This document shows positions 1 to 8,139 of a DNA stretch of 64,000 nucleotides, piece after piece; within the stretch, counting starts at the first letter, position 1, and the number at the start of each line of letters is the position of its first letter. A program made the position numbers and the translations under genes. Source of the stretch: Methylophilus sp. TWE2 (GTDB taxonomy: Bacteria > Pseudomonadota > Gammaproteobacteria > Burkholderiales > Methylophilaceae); contig NZ_CP012020.1 in NCBI RefSeq assembly GCF_001183865.1, forward strand, positions 2,289,839 through 2,353,838. The letters are read 5' to 3'. The notes under the pieces were generated by a model. It worked only from the letters and a program-made list of their open reading frames with translations, ran no database searches and had not been told where the DNA came from.

Positions 1-478
1 CATAAATCGTTTCAAAAATGCCTTTGTCCGTTTCATTTTTGGGATAGGTCCAATATTCATCCGCCAGGGCCGGGCCTAACTTGCCTTCCGCCAAATGCCC
101 GTGGCATCCAGAACAGGCCGTTGAAAACAGCGTATAGCCTTTTTTGATGGCCTCTTCATTGTTGCGATATGGATTTTCGCCTGTTGCAAGAAAGTGCTTG
201 GCTTCGGGGGTGAAGGTTTCATCCTCCATCGGCGAGACATCCAGCACATCGCCGGACAGCGTGCCACGGAACTCCAGTGCGGGACCATCTTTTAAAGCGA
301 GCTGCACAGGCGCACTCTTAGCGCTCTCTTTGGCATTTGCAGACGCATCCTCTTTCGCACAGGCCACCGTTAAAAAAGCAGCCATCACCAGGCCTGATAC
401 GCCAAAAGCCACCGCCAGCTGCTGTTTTGCACGACGTGATTGCGGATGTTGACCCTGCAATTGTTGAGATTCTTTCAA
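1..478 (-). CDS. mxaG: MxaG, cytochrome cL of the methanol dehydrogenase system (C-terminus beyond window)
   Basis: Periplasmic c-type cytochrome that is the direct electron acceptor of methanol dehydrogenase. Reading the minus strand from 478 gives a charged N-terminus, a hydrophobic export segment (about residues 20-40), an Ala/Lys-rich linker, then the family's region ending in the haem-binding motif CSGCH followed by GHLAEGKLGPALADEYW, typical of MxaG. The gene runs off the left edge, so the haem methionine ligand is not seen. I chose the TTG at 478-476 because a GGAG Shine-Dalgarno lies six bases upstream; an in-frame TTG at 490 is the alternative. It follows mxaJ by about 37 bases, the usual mxaFJG order, so it is presumably co-transcribed. 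Family assignment is firm; the exact start is not. Confidence 0.9.
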   Translation of the reverse strand, partial: MKESQQLQGQHPQSRRAKQQLAVAFGVSGLVMAAFLTVACAKEDASANAKESAKSAPVQLALKDGPALEFRGTLSGDVLDVSPMEDETFTPEAKHFLATGENPYRNNEEAIKKGYTLFSTACSGCHGHLAEGKLGPALADEYWTYPKNETDKGIFETIY

Positions 479-515
479 TTCAAACTCCAAAACTTGATTA
501 ACAAAATAGGGTGAC

Positions 516-1358
516 TTAATGCAGGCTTAACAGAGGAATACCTTCATCCTTGAGGATGGCAGTGATCTCTGCGCCATGCGCATCAATGACACGATTCAAA
601 GCATCCACCAGCTCGGGGCGCTGCTTGTTGACGCCCATGACGACGTTGTAGTGCATGGGGATTTTTTCACCGTTGGTTTTTTTGGCGGTATCTTCGACGA
701 TCACCATATTCAACGGCACTTCGGAGGCACGCACATAACGTGCAGCTTCTGGCGCCCACAACATCGCCATATGCAAATGCATATTGGCCACATCATTCAC
801 CAACCGGGAAGGCTCGACGTGAATGTAACGGTTGCGGGTGGACTGAAAATTCTGGATTTCAGTAAAGTAGTCAAACATATCGTCAAAACGATTAATTTGC
901 AGCAACATGTTTTTGCCAGGACTATCCGGCATCACCCCAATACGGAAATTCTTCTCTTTAAGGTAGGGATGATCCCAGGAGGTCACATCAATTTCGCGGT
1001 CTTTGCGCGTAATAAACACATAGGCTGACCGGTAATAAGGCTTGGTAGTCAGCACACGCGGGTCATTCGGGTCAGTGCCTATCAACACATCACACTTACC
1101 TGCTTCCATGTCTTTTTGCAGGGTGAGTGGATTGGTCCACCAAAAGTAGTTGACTGGCATATTTAACGCTTTGCCAATCACGCTTGCAATCTTGTTTTCA
1201 AAGCCTTCTTGCTTGTCATTTGAAAAAGGTAACTCGGCCTTGCCAGCACAGATATTGAGTGCATTTGCAGCCATGGCAGGCAATGCCAAAAGGCTGAATG
1301 CCAGCGTGAGGCAGGTACTTACCCAGCCAGCACGGACTTTTTTTACATCAGGAAACAT
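516..1358 (-). CDS. mxaJ: MxaJ, periplasmic solute-binding-fold accessory protein of methanol dehydrogenase
   Basis: MxaJ is required for active methanol dehydrogenase in methylotrophs and has the fold of ABC solute-binding proteins; it is thought to help dehydrogenase assembly rather than transport. The product has a Sec signal peptide (hydrophobic core then LPAMA-ANA), followed by the family-typical N-terminal LNICAGKAELPFSN and the GKCDVLIGTDPNDPR region. Length (about 280 residues) is normal. An upstream GTG at 1373 is possible, but the ATG at 1358 has an AGAG sequence at the right distance and gives a cleaner signal peptide. It lies 98 bases after mxaF and before mxaG. Confidence 0.93.
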   Translation of the reverse strand: MFPDVKKVRAGWVSTCLTLAFSLLALPAMAANALNICAGKAELPFSNDKQEGFENKIASVIGKALNMPVNYFWWTNPLTLQKDMEAGKCDVLIGTDPNDPRVLTTKPYYRSAYVFITRKDREIDVTSWDHPYLKEKNFRIGVMPDSPGKNMLLQINRFDDMFDYFTEIQNFQSTRNRYIHVEPSRLVNDVANMHLHMAMLWAPEAARYVRASEVPLNMVIVEDTAKKTNGEKIPMHYNVVMGVNKQRPELVDALNRVIDAHGAEITAILKDEGIPLLSLH

Positions 1359-1456
1359 ATTTGCTCTCTTCACTCTAGGGCTGAGAACAGGGCGACCGGC
1401 CCGCCTTGCGACTGACGGCCACCCTGCACACTACATCAACAGGTTCAGGACTTGAA

Positions 1457-3253
1457 TTACAGGCTGAACACCATCAGGCCACCGCCCATTTGTGTGTGGT
1501 TTTGCAGTTCTTTGAACGCACCAACCGCACCCAAACCAGCACTTGGGTCTGTCAGGTCAAACACCAGACCAACACCTGGCCAGCCACCAACACCGTACAT
1601 GCTGCCGATATACTGTTTACCCTTGAAGGAGTAAGTCATTGGAGAACCGATACCACCGGATGGCATCTTGAAGTTCCACAGCTCTTTACCGTCTTTGTTA
1701 TCCAAGGCTTTCAGGTAACCGTCCAGCGTTGCGTACCAAACCAGGCCGCCTTTGGTGTACAAAGTACCGCCCCAAGCTGCAAATTTCTCCCACTTGGTCC
1801 ATTTAGCTTTACCAGTGGTCAAGTCAAATGCGCGGATCTGACCCATTTCTTTCTTGGTTGGGCCGTTAGGGCCAGGGTACATCGCCAAGGTCGCACCAAC
1901 GAAGAACTGACCGGCACGGTATGGCAGCATGAACGGCTCCCAGTCCATACAAATGTGGTTCAGGCCTGCGTACAAGGTACGGCTTTCAGGATCGTAAGAA
2001 TCAACACCCTGGTTGTGGAAGCCCATCGCAGATGGACAAATATTGGTACCTTTGTGGTCCATACGGGTTGCGAACTCTGGATCACGTACTGGCGTACCTG
2101 ATTTCAGATCAACCTTTTTGAACACGTTCACAGCCGGGTCCACTTTTTCAGCAACGATCAGGTTGCCGTTTTCACGGTTCAGTGTGTACAAGATACCGTT
2201 ACGGTCAATGTGGCTCAGCAGCGGCGTCATTTTGCCGTTGACTGGTTGATCAGTCAGCACCATCTGGTTCACACCAGCAAAGTCCCACTCATCATGTGGC
2301 GTCTTTTGGTAGCCCCATTTCGCCATACCCGTGTCCAGGTCACGACCCCAGATAGTCATGGTCCACTTGTTGTCGCCAGGACGCATGGTTTCGTTCCATG
2401 GTGCAGGGTTGCCTGAACCGTAGTAGAACAGGTTCAATTTAGGATCGTAAGCATACCAACCCCAGTTTGTACCGCCACCGATTTTCCAGGCATCGCCTTC
2501 CCAGGTTTTCAGGCCCAGACCGAATTGACCGTAGTGTGGATTGTCTTTGTTGAAGTCTTTAGCCAGGCGGATAGACTCGTCAGAACCGGTTGCAAATGCA
2601 CGCCATTTCAGCTCACCTGTTTTCAGGTCAAACGCGTTTACCGCACCGCGCACACCCAGCTCAGCACCCGAGCAACCCATCAACACAGTGTCTTTGGCGA
2701 CGAATGGCGCCTGTGTCAGTGTTTGACCAACTTTAGGATCACAAACTTCGACTTCCCAATTGATCTTACCGGTTTTAGCATCCAAAGCCAGCAAATGGCC
2801 GTTTGCCTGTTTTTTAACAATTTGACCAGCACCATAAGCCAGACCACGGTCTACCACGTCACAGCACATCACAGCCTTGGTGGAAGCGTCTTGCTTGGGT
2901 TTGTGTTGCCAAACAATTTTGCCTGGATCGTTCAGGTTCAGGGCATATGTATTGTTTGGAAAAGCGGAGTGAATGTACATCATATCGCCGATGACCAATG
3001 GTGCACCTTCGTGACCATTCAAGACACCAGTGGAAAATGACCACGCAGCTTTCACGTTTTTAACATTGGATTTGTTGATTTGCGCCAATGGGCTGCTGTG
3101 CTGGCTGTAATAGCCACCAGTTGCGATTGGCCAGGCACCAGGCGTGTTCACCGCCTTGTCCAGGTCTGCATCTGCCATGGCCAGGCCGGAAAAGCTTGCA
3201 AACAAGCCCCCAACCAAAGCGCCAACAACGGCACGGGATGATTTCAGTTTCAT
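1457..3253 (-). CDS. mxaF: MxaF, large subunit of PQQ-dependent calcium-type methanol dehydrogenase
   Basis: Oxidises methanol to formaldehyde in the periplasm with PQQ and passes electrons to cytochrome cL. The 599-residue product has a Sec signal peptide (cleavage near AMA-DAD), an eight-bladed quinoprotein propeller with repeated W-motifs, the vicinal disulfide CC at about 130-131, and the expected metal/PQQ residues Glu198, Asn282 and catalytic Asp324 in [10 protein letters not shown]. Position 326, two after the catalytic Asp, is Ala. Lanthanide enzymes (XoxF) have Asp there, so this is the calcium MxaF type. A longer ORF starts at 3304, but the ATG at 3253 has AGGAG nine to ten bases upstream and begins the signal peptide. 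First gene of mxaFJG; the upstream region to 3477 is shared with a divergent two-component operon. Confidence 0.97.
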   Translation of the reverse strand: MKLKSSRAVVGALVGGLFASFSGLAMADADLDKAVNTPGAWPIATGGYYSQHSSPLAQINKSNVKNVKAAWSFSTGVLNGHEGAPLVIGDMMYIHSAFPNNTYALNLNDPGKIVWQHKPKQDASTKAVMCCDVVDRGLAYGAGQIVKKQANGHLLALDAKTGKINWEVEVCDPKVGQTLTQAPFVAKDTVLMGCSGAELGVRGAVNAFDLKTGELKWRAFATGSDESIRLAKDFNKDNPHYGQFGLGLKTWEGDAWKIGGGTNWGWYAYDPKLNLFYYGSGNPAPWNETMRPGDNKWTMTIWGRDLDTGMAKWGYQKTPHDEWDFAGVNQMVLTDQPVNGKMTPLLSHIDRNGILYTLNRENGNLIVAEKVDPAVNVFKKVDLKSGTPVRDPEFATRMDHKGTNICPSAMGFHNQGVDSYDPESRTLYAGLNHICMDWEPFMLPYRAGQFFVGATLAMYPGPNGPTKKEMGQIRAFDLTTGKAKWTKWEKFAAWGGTLYTKGGLVWYATLDGYLKALDNKDGKELWNFKMPSGGIGSPMTYSFKGKQYIGSMYGVGGWPGVGLVFDLTDPSAGLGAVGAFKELQNHTQMGGGLMVFSL

Positions 3254-3530
3254 ACTTTCTCCTAATCTCTTAAGAATGCGTTTTTTAAGTGTTGTGGCAG
3301 ACACCCCCCCGAATGCCGCACTTCACGAACCGAATTGTTAATAATTTGTAACAAAGGCAATAGATGAAAGATTCCCTATGATGGATTCAAGAATTCATTC
3401 CTACAGACTGGTCAATAAAGGGAATTTTTCACGGGGCAATGGCAATCAATGTGGTCTATAGTGCGCATGTCTGTACATGACCCTCATATTCGCGTGCAGA
3501 AGCAATTTGGAAGTATTTGGTCACCTCATC
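3254..3530. promoter_or_regulatory. Divergent mxaF / mxaY control region
   Basis: Intergenic region between mxaF (minus) and the sensor kinase (plus). The mxaF Shine-Dalgarno AGGAG lies just upstream of 3253. On the plus strand TATAGT at 3457-3462 could be a -10 element for the kinase operon. An inverted pair ATTCCC (3371-3376) and GGGAAT (3420-3425), with a further ATTCC at 3397-3401, might be operator half-sites for the response regulator. The -10 and operator assignments are inference; no good -35 was found. Confidence 0.45.
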
Positions 3531-4922
3531 ATGCATTCTTATAACCGGTCTATCCCTGTGATTACTGACATTCATAAGCTGGGCAAATTAAGCCGCTCCA
3601 GTCGCGACACGCTCATCGTGATCGCAGGCGTGGCACTGACTTTTGTCTTGTCATCACAATTTGACTTGGCCGAACGCGTCACTGCCTGGCTGCTGACCTA
3701 TGAATATGCCCAGCTGGATGAAATCCCGCTCACCCTGTTTGTGTTTGTGTTGCTGAGTGTGTGGTTCAGCCAGCGACGCATGCGCGAGATCCATGCAGAA
3801 ATTCAGCGCCGCAAACAAACTGAAATGCAGTTACGCAACAGCCAGCAACTCTATATCACGCTGTTTGATGGCGACCTGACCGGCAATGTGGTGCTGGATG
3901 TTGAAGGCAATATTGGCATGCACAATCGTGCTTTTGACCGTATCTGCCGTCCCCTTAGCACCCACCGCAACGCCAGCCGTCTGTTTTCTTTTCATTGGCC
4001 GGAGTTTGTGCTGCAGTTGCAGCACCACAAGGAAATCAACTTCAATAAACTGCAGATCCGTCGGCCGGATGGATTGCCTTGCTATGTCGGTGCGCGCTTT
4101 ATTTACGTCCCGGCTGAGGATATTCATGATGACGCCCAGATTCATGGTTACCTGGTCGATATGACCGAGCAATGCCTGGTAGAGCAAGATCTTGAGCGCA
4201 CTCTGAAAGAAAACCGGGTATTGGCGCGCCATGCCATGCAGGTGCAGGAACAAGAGCGCAAATATATTGCCAGCGAGATTCACGATGAAACCGGGCAATA
4301 CCTGACCGCCATCCGCATGGATGCCCTGGCCTTGCAGAAAAGCTCACCGGAACAGGCCAATGTGATTGCCGTCCGCATTGCCTCCAACACGCAACATGTG
4401 CAGCAGTCCATCCGCAGGCTGATCAAACATTTGCGGCCACCCGCGCTGGATTCGCTTGGCCTGATTGGCGCCGTAGAACGACTGGTCAACGACTGGAAAA
4501 AGCTGAATACGCGGATTGAGTGTCACCTTGCGCTGGATATAGGCGAACAGGCACTCAATGAAGACATCAATATCGTGGCGTTCCGCGTCGTACAGGAAGC
4601 ACTCACCAACATCTCACGTCACGCGCAAGCCAGTGAAGTCTGGATAGACATCAAGGTGATGATGCGCCAGGACAAGCCCACGCTGCAAATTGAAATCCGT
4701 GACAACGGCAAAGGCATGGATACGACACAAGCCACAGAAGGCGTTGGCCTGGTTGGCATGCGGGAACGTATCGAGTCGCTGCAAGGCAGTTTCAAGCTCA
4801 TGAGTGGCTTGCAGGCGGGCACCATGATTACCGGACTGATTCCTTTACCGGGGCTGCAGCATGCCCTGCCCCCGGAAACTTCCACTTCAAACTCAGGAGT
4901 AAACGATTATGCAACACCGTAA
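3531..4922 (+). CDS. mxaY: MxaY/MoxY-like membrane sensor histidine kinase (NarX type)
   Basis: Probable sensor for control of methanol dehydrogenase genes. The N-terminus has two predicted membrane segments (DTLIVIAGVALTFVL and IPLTLFVFVLLSVWF) and a short helix. A PAS-like region follows (about residues 100-220), then a HisKA_3 dimerisation domain with the phospho-acceptor His in ASEIHDETGQ, and an HATPase domain with VVQEALTNISRHA, DNGKGM and GLVGMRERI. It is divergent from mxaF and upstream of a NarL-type regulator, matching the known mxaYX (moxYX) arrangement of Paracoccus; the name rests on this context. An in-frame ATG at 3477 lies too close to the likely promoter, so 3531 is preferred, though its ribosome site is weak. 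The 3' end overlaps the next gene by 14 bases. Confidence 0.8.
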   Translation: MHSYNRSIPVITDIHKLGKLSRSSRDTLIVIAGVALTFVLSSQFDLAERVTAWLLTYEYAQLDEIPLTLFVFVLLSVWFSQRRMREIHAEIQRRKQTEMQLRNSQQLYITLFDGDLTGNVVLDVEGNIGMHNRAFDRICRPLSTHRNASRLFSFHWPEFVLQLQHHKEINFNKLQIRRPDGLPCYVGARFIYVPAEDIHDDAQIHGYLVDMTEQCLVEQDLERTLKENRVLARHAMQVQEQERKYIASEIHDETGQYLTAIRMDALALQKSSPEQANVIAVRIASNTQHVQQSIRRLIKHLRPPALDSLGLIGAVERLVNDWKKLNTRIECHLALDIGEQALNEDINIVAFRVVQEALTNISRHAQASEVWIDIKVMMRQDKPTLQIEIRDNGKGMDTTQATEGVGLVGMRERIESLQGSFKLMSGLQAGTMITGLIPLPGLQHALPPETSTSNSGVNDYATP

Positions 4923-5262
4923 CTGGCTGGCCCTGCTTGCTTTCCTTTTGCCACTATCCCTTTCCGCCAAAGATTTGCTGACGGAAGAACGTCCTTTTCT
5001 GGATGCCTACAGCGGTAAATCTCGCCAATATGTAGAGGAAAATCTGGGAAAACCGGTTAAAAAGGAAACGGCTATCAAGCCACACAATGCCGACCAGATC
5101 CTGCGCGAAAAAGGCCAGGCGATTGCCGGTGAAAGTGACAGCGTTGAAATGTGGTATTACCGCGGCAAAATCCAATACGCGCCAAACAAATTTTTTAATA
5201 CGGCTGAGCTCACCTTTGCCAATGACAAATGTGTGAATATCACCTTTGCCAATAAGAAATAG
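4909..5262 (+). CDS. Small secreted protein of unknown function between kinase and regulator
   Basis: 117 residues with a clear Sec signal peptide (about 1-19, ending LSLSAKD). The mature part carries YVEENLGKPVKK, then EMWYYRGK and AELTFANDKCVNITF. A conserved-looking 'LGKP ... WYY ... L.F' pattern resembles the small BamE/SmpA (BLIP-like) fold, but this is only a visual impression. There is one cysteine in the mature part. An AGGAG lies nine bases before the ATG. It overlaps the kinase gene by 14 bases and ends 13 bases before the response regulator, so it is translated with the two-component pair. It could be a periplasmic ligand-sensing partner of the kinase. Function unknown. Confidence 0.75.
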   Translation: MQHRNWLALLAFLLPLSLSAKDLLTEERPFLDAYSGKSRQYVEENLGKPVKKETAIKPHNADQILREKGQAIAGESDSVEMWYYRGKIQYAPNKFFNTAELTFANDKCVNITFANKK

Positions 5263-5275
5263 GACGTAGAAACAC

Positions 5276-5908
5276 ATGGCAAAAGTAATGATTGCAGATG
5301 ATCATGCCATGCTCAGGCAAGGGTTGCGCACATTGCTTGAGCAGGCCAATCATGAAGTGACCAGTGACGCGCTCAGTGGCGAAGAAGCCTGCGCACTGGT
5401 AGAGAAAAACCATCCAGACCTGCTCATCCTGGATTTGGATATGCCGGGGATAGGCGGACTGGAAACACTCAAACGCATTCTGCACCGCAAGCCACAGATG
5501 CGCGTGCTGATTTTCAGCATGCATGATGACTGTATTTACGCCACGCGTGCCATCCAGACCGGGGCAAGGGGCTATGTGACCAAAACCGAGCCGCCAGAAG
5601 TGGTCTTGGAAGCCGTGCAGAAAATACTCAAGGGCGGGCGTTACATCAATAATGAACTAGCGCAAAGCCTGTCGATGTACCATCTGGAAAGCCAGGAAAA
5701 CCCGATACAGAAACTTTCTCCAAGAGAGTTCGAGGTATTCCGCCGGATTGCCCATGGCGAAGCCCTGGCGGCCATCGCCAAGGCCATGCATATCGGCTAC
5801 AAGACCGTTGCTAATATCCAGACCAGTGTGCGGCAGAAACTCGGCGTGGAAACCACCGGCCAACTGGTACATATTGCGGTCCGTTTTGGCATTATCAAAG
5901 GGCTTTAG
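5276..5908 (+). CDS. mxaX: MxaX/MoxX-like response regulator, NarL/FixJ family
   Basis: 210-residue two-domain regulator. The receiver domain (1-120) has acidic pocket Asp8/Asp9, phospho-acceptor Asp53 in LLILDLDMPG, and Lys103 in YVTKTE. The C-terminal LuxR-type helix-turn-helix (about 145-205) begins KLSPREFEVF and contains HIGYKTVANIQTSVRQKL. It follows the kinase in the same operon and faces mxaF, so it probably activates methanol dehydrogenase genes, as MoxX does in Paracoccus. The gene name is by context and family, not by sequence comparison. Confidence 0.85.
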   Translation: MAKVMIADDHAMLRQGLRTLLEQANHEVTSDALSGEEACALVEKNHPDLLILDLDMPGIGGLETLKRILHRKPQMRVLIFSMHDDCIYATRAIQTGARGYVTKTEPPEVVLEAVQKILKGGRYINNELAQSLSMYHLESQENPIQKLSPREFEVFRRIAHGEALAAIAKAMHIGYKTVANIQTSVRQKLGVETTGQLVHIAVRFGIIKGL

Positions 5909-5920
5909 GCAGGCAGCATC

Positions 5921-6667
5921 ATGATTCTGGTCATTGCCCGCAAAGAACTGCGCAGCCTGTTTGCCACGCCAATGGGCTGGCTGGTGCTGGCTGTTTTCCA
6001 GGCCATTGTCGGCACCTATTACAGCCTGAGTTTCAACCAGTACTTTGAAATCATGCACAGTGCACACTGGCAGGTTCAGCGCATAGGCATCACACAATTT
6101 ATGGCCGAAGGTGTGTTTGGCGTGGCAGCCGTGCTGATGCTGTTTGTGGTCCCGCTGGTGAGTATGAAGTTGATTAGTGAAGAGCGCAAGAACCAGACCA
6201 TGGCCTTGTTGATGAGTGCCCCACTGAGCATGAGTGAGCTGATTTTGGGTAAGTTACTGGGGATTGTCAGCTACTTGAGCCTGCTAATCGTCAGTATGGT
6301 GGTGATGATTGCCCTACTGTTACCCTGGGCAGAAATCGATCTGCCCTACCTGATCACGCATGCTTTTGGCCTGTGGTTGCTGATGGTCGCTAGCAGTGCG
6401 CTTGGTCTCTACGTTTCCTGCCTGACCGCCAACCCGATACTGGCGGCCTTTTGCAGCCTCACTGCCCTGTCTTTCTGGCTGTTATTGGATAAATTTTTCA
6501 GTGATCACTCCCAGGCCTTATTTCATGATTTTTCCCTGATGCAACATTACCGCCAGTTTGCCTTGGGTATACTCAATAGCTACGACGTCTTGTTTTTTGT
6601 ACTGTTTGCGCTGTTCTTTGTTTTACTTGCAATCCGCCGCTTACATGCGGACCGACTTTATGGCTGA
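5921..6667 (+). CDS. ABC-2 type transporter permease (GldF-like)
   Basis: 248-residue inner-membrane protein with six hydrophobic segments. The N-terminal MILVIARKELRSLFATPMGW and the ISEERKNQTMALLMSAP motif after the second segment are typical of ABC-2 permeases of the GldF/NosY class. It begins 12 bases after the response regulator and overlaps the next gene by eight bases (ATGGCTGA), so all five genes form one operon. No ATP-binding subunit is present in the window, which is unusual for this class. Substrate unknown; GldFG/NosFY-like transporters often serve maturation or envelope tasks. Confidence 0.82.
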   Translation: MILVIARKELRSLFATPMGWLVLAVFQAIVGTYYSLSFNQYFEIMHSAHWQVQRIGITQFMAEGVFGVAAVLMLFVVPLVSMKLISEERKNQTMALLMSAPLSMSELILGKLLGIVSYLSLLIVSMVVMIALLLPWAEIDLPYLITHAFGLWLLMVASSALGLYVSCLTANPILAAFCSLTALSFWLLLDKFFSDHSQALFHDFSLMQHYRQFALGILNSYDVLFFVLFALFFVLLAIRRLHADRLYG

Positions 6668-8069
6668 CTTAGAACCCCCATACTTCCAATCAAAAAAACA
6701 CTGGCGGGCCGTCTTGGCAGGCTGGTGGCAACACCACTTAGCAATCCCGGCATTACTGCTGATAACCATTCTCATAGGGGTGTTCTCCTGGCAATTCAAT
6801 CTCATGGCTGACACCACACATAATCACCGCAACACCCTGTCTGCGGCCAGCAATCAGGTGTTGCAGCAATTACCCAGCCGCATAGAGGTGACAGCCTTTT
6901 GCAGCAACAGCCCTTACAAGGGGCGCTACTTCAGAAAATCTATCACTGCACTGATACACCGCTACCAGTACCTGCATCCCGCAATAGATCTCCAGTTTAT
7001 AGACCCATCGAATGCCCCGGCACTGGCACGCCAGCAGCAAATACAAAAAGAGGGTGAAATGATCGTCCGTTACCGCGGCCAGGAAAAGCGCATGTACTTG
7101 CCTTACACAGAAGAAGCATTCACCAATCTGCTACTGCAACTGCAACACGGTGAACGTGCGCCGGTCCTGTTTGCCAGCGGTCATGGTGAATCTGAACTGG
7201 ACGATACCTCAGCGCAAGGTGCCAGCCAATTGGCGACGGCGCTGAATAATGCAGGCTTGCAAGTCAGACAGAGTCAAGCTTTTGAGCTTAGCCTAGGTAA
7301 CAAGCTACCCACATTAGTCCTGGCCGGGGCCATGCAACCCTATACGGCAACGCAAGTGCAAGCCATCCAGACACATATCACACAGGGTGGGAACCTGGTC
7401 TGGCTGACGGATTCAGCGTCAACACAAGGCTTGCAAACCATCGCAGACACCCTGGGCCTGCAGATCAGCCAGGGCACCGTGATAGACCCGACGAATCGCC
7501 AGTTTGATATTCCTCTGCATGCGCTCAGTACGCAGCGTTACGCCAGCCAAGGGCCAACCCAGGACTTTTCCTTACGAACATTTTTTGACCATGCACATGC
7601 CATCCATCGTCCGCGGCAGTATGGCGACCCTTGGCGTGTAATTCCTCTGGTGGCAGGGGCTGAACATGGATGGGTGAGTCATGCTTACCGTAGCGAGCAG
7701 GCTGGGACAATACCCGCTTTCAATGCGGAAACCGATATCCGTGGGCCAGCCACCATTGCGCTAGCGATGGAGAAAAAGCGGGCTTCCGGTGAATTACAAA
7801 GAGTTCTGGTGTTGGGCAGTCGTCAGTTCTTTACCAATGCGCAACTGCAGCGCGGAGGAAACCTGGCGCTCACCATGCAAAGCTTGCAATGGGTGGTCAA
7901 CAACCAGCCCAGCATCAGCCTACCGGTCACGCCATTACGTGATAGCGTGATAGCTCTGCCTCAGCAACAACTCTGGCTGATCCTGCTGTTTAACAGCTTC
8001 CAGTTTGGCTTGCCTGTGCTGTTACTGTTTGCTGGCTGGCTTAGCTGGCGCAGAAAGCATCGCCACTAA
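6660..8069 (+). CDS. GldG-like ABC-type auxiliary protein
   Basis: 469 residues. One N-terminal membrane segment (about 25-45, IPALLLITILIGVFSW), a large periplasmic domain and a C-terminal membrane anchor (about 440-463) ending in WRRKHRH. The soluble part has the GldG pattern: LPSRIEVTAFCSN, a YQYLHPAIDLQFIDPSN stretch, a VRYRGQEKR strand, LFASGHGESEL, and GGNLVWLTDS. The start at 6660 overlaps the permease stop codon and removes a long out-of-context N-terminal extension of the open frame. With the permease it forms a GldF/GldG-like pair lacking its ATPase here. Role in methylotrophy is inferred only from the mxaYX operon position. Confidence 0.78.
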   Translation: MADLEPPYFQSKKHWRAVLAGWWQHHLAIPALLLITILIGVFSWQFNLMADTTHNHRNTLSAASNQVLQQLPSRIEVTAFCSNSPYKGRYFRKSITALIHRYQYLHPAIDLQFIDPSNAPALARQQQIQKEGEMIVRYRGQEKRMYLPYTEEAFTNLLLQLQHGERAPVLFASGHGESELDDTSAQGASQLATALNNAGLQVRQSQAFELSLGNKLPTLVLAGAMQPYTATQVQAIQTHITQGGNLVWLTDSASTQGLQTIADTLGLQISQGTVIDPTNRQFDIPLHALSTQRYASQGPTQDFSLRTFFDHAHAIHRPRQYGDPWRVIPLVAGAEHGWVSHAYRSEQAGTIPAFNAETDIRGPATIALAMEKKRASGELQRVLVLGSRQFFTNAQLQRGGNLALTMQSLQWVVNNQPSISLPVTPLRDSVIALPQQQLWLILLFNSFQFGLPVLLLFAGWLSWRRKHRH

Positions 8070-8097
8070 GCCTGTTGCACCTGATAAACATGCAATA

Positions 8098-8122
8098 AAA
8101 AACCCCGGCATCGCCGGGGTTT
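8098..8122. terminator. Bidirectional terminator between convergent operons
   Basis: Perfect GC-rich hairpin AACCCCGGC-atc-GCCGGGGTT. Read on the minus strand it is followed by a run of T, and it sits between the stop codons of the plus-strand GldG-like gene and the minus-strand EpsD-like gene. Confidence 0.9.
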
Positions 8123-8139
8123 GACAATGTCTTTACCAA

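Noticed and set aside
1406-2101. 231-codon plus-strand open frame opposite mxaF
   Set aside because: Antisense to the conserved methanol dehydrogenase gene; residue composition is not protein-like.
1457-3253. Lanthanide-dependent XoxF
   Set aside because: The residue two after the catalytic Asp is Ala, not Asp, and the mxaJ-mxaG neighbours are of MxaF type.
6558-6659. N-terminal extension of the GldG-like protein
   Set aside because: Lies within the permease gene in another frame; the ATG at 6660 overlaps the permease stop in the usual coupled way.
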